A DNA stretch of 5,479 nt from Candidatus Saccharimonadota bacterium. GTDB taxonomy: Bacteria > Patescibacteriota > Saccharimonadia > Saccharimonadales > UBA10212. Each line of letters starts with the position of its first letter. Position 1 is the first letter of the stretch. The stretch lies in assembly GCA_028288985.1 (NCBI GenBank), contig JAQGHE010000012.1, positions 1 through 5,479 on the forward strand, in the 5' to 3' direction. Under the pieces are notes generated by a model, which saw only the letters and a list, made by a program, of their open reading frames with translations, was not told the origin of the DNA and made no database searches. The position numbers were made by a program, and so were the translations under genes. Of the stretch, positions 5,206 to 5,479 are shown piece by piece.

Positions 5206-5479
5206 ATGAATAATCATGAAGCCTTTGTAGCCTATCGTCATACAGGTGAAACCGAAGAAGTATTAGAAGAAATGTTGGGCAGGGTTTGCCGTGCTTTAGG
5301 CAATGTTGGCGTTAACTCTTATTGTACTTTTTTTGCCGAAAGAGAATTTCGGGCTAAGCAGTTGGATGCACGTCAAATAATGGAACATGCCTTTGAAGTC
5401 ATAGACAGTAAGGATTTCTTATTTGTTGTGCAGGCGTCAGAATCAAAGAGCGAAGGTATGATCATGGAAGTTGGCTATT
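5206..5479 (+). CDS. Nucleoside 2-deoxyribosyltransferase-like protein, 3'-truncated by window edge
   Basis: Ninety-one codons are visible from ATG 5206. The start VAYRHTGETEEV (8-19), the IMEHAFEVIDSKDFLFVV stretch (58-75), and SEGMIMEVGY (82-91) match the nucleoside 2-deoxyribosyltransferase superfamily, a Rossmann-like fold that breaks or transfers N-glycosidic bonds of deoxynucleosides or their monophosphates. By family analogy E88 in the ME-V-G motif would be the catalytic nucleophile and the D67/D70 region contributes to the active site. The substrate cannot be told from this part; related folds include dNMP glycosidases and NAD-cleaving proteins. The likely role is nucleotide salvage or clean-up in the cytoplasm. 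Base composition is lower than in its neighbours (101 G/C in the 240 bases 5221-5460, about 42%), against 70 of 120 in two sampled rows of nusA, which may mean separate ancestry. It lies 111 bases after nusA and has its own promoter-like sequence. Confidence 0.83.
   Translation, partial: MNNHEAFVAYRHTGETEEVLEEMLGRVCRALGNVGVNSYCTFFAEREFRAKQLDARQIMEHAFEVIDSKDFLFVVQASESKSEGMIMEVGY

Overview
The window reads as a piece of a small-genome bacterium, most likely Patescibacteria/CPR and plausibly Saccharibacteria (TM7). Support for this is moderate and comes from family resemblance only: a type IV pilus ATPase beside translation genes, an L19 with a long acidic tail, a nusA standing outside the usual rimP-nusA-infB cluster, and an M1-aminopeptidase-like fragment whose FP-x-x-DE motif resembles the CPR forms I know. 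TGA is used as a normal stop (rnhB), which argues against the CPR lineages that recode UGA.

Layout: (1) 3-1067 (+), C-terminal part of a PilB/GspE-type assembly ATPase, cut by the left edge. (2) 1121-1711 (+), rplS (ribosomal protein L19) with its own promoter. (3) 1748-2302 (-), an unrecognised protein, convergent with rplS and divergent from rnhB. (4) 2362-2940 (+), rnhB (RNase HII), coupled by an ATGA overlap to (5) 2937-3281 (+), a YraN/UPF0102 protein. (6) 3278-3700 (-), a 140-residue protein that looks like the N-terminal beta domain of an M1 aminopeptidase without its peptidase; its stop codon and that of yraN lie in the same CTAG. (7) 3892-5094 (+), nusA, with a separate leader containing a terminator-like hairpin and a good Shine-Dalgarno. 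(8) 5206-5479 (+), start of a nucleoside 2-deoxyribosyltransferase-like gene, cut by the right edge. No RNA genes, CRISPR arrays, insertion sequences or long repeats were seen.

Functionally this is mostly housekeeping: ribosome assembly (L19), removal of ribonucleotides and RNA from DNA (RNase HII), a nuclease-fold accessory protein (YraN) and transcription elongation/termination control (NusA), next to one pilus motor gene and two strand-inverted proteins of unclear role.

Two regulatory patterns stand out. First, at five of the six starts that would need their own promoter, a -10-like hexamer sits 6 to 11 bases before the start codon and there is no Shine-Dalgarno, the arrangement expected of leaderless or nearly leaderless mRNAs. 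nusA is the exception, with a leader of roughly 75 bases and AAGGAG. Second, that nusA leader carries an 8-bp GC-rich hairpin followed by a T run, just after the predicted transcription start, which suggests attenuation and possibly autoregulation by NusA. Both are inferences from sequence alone.
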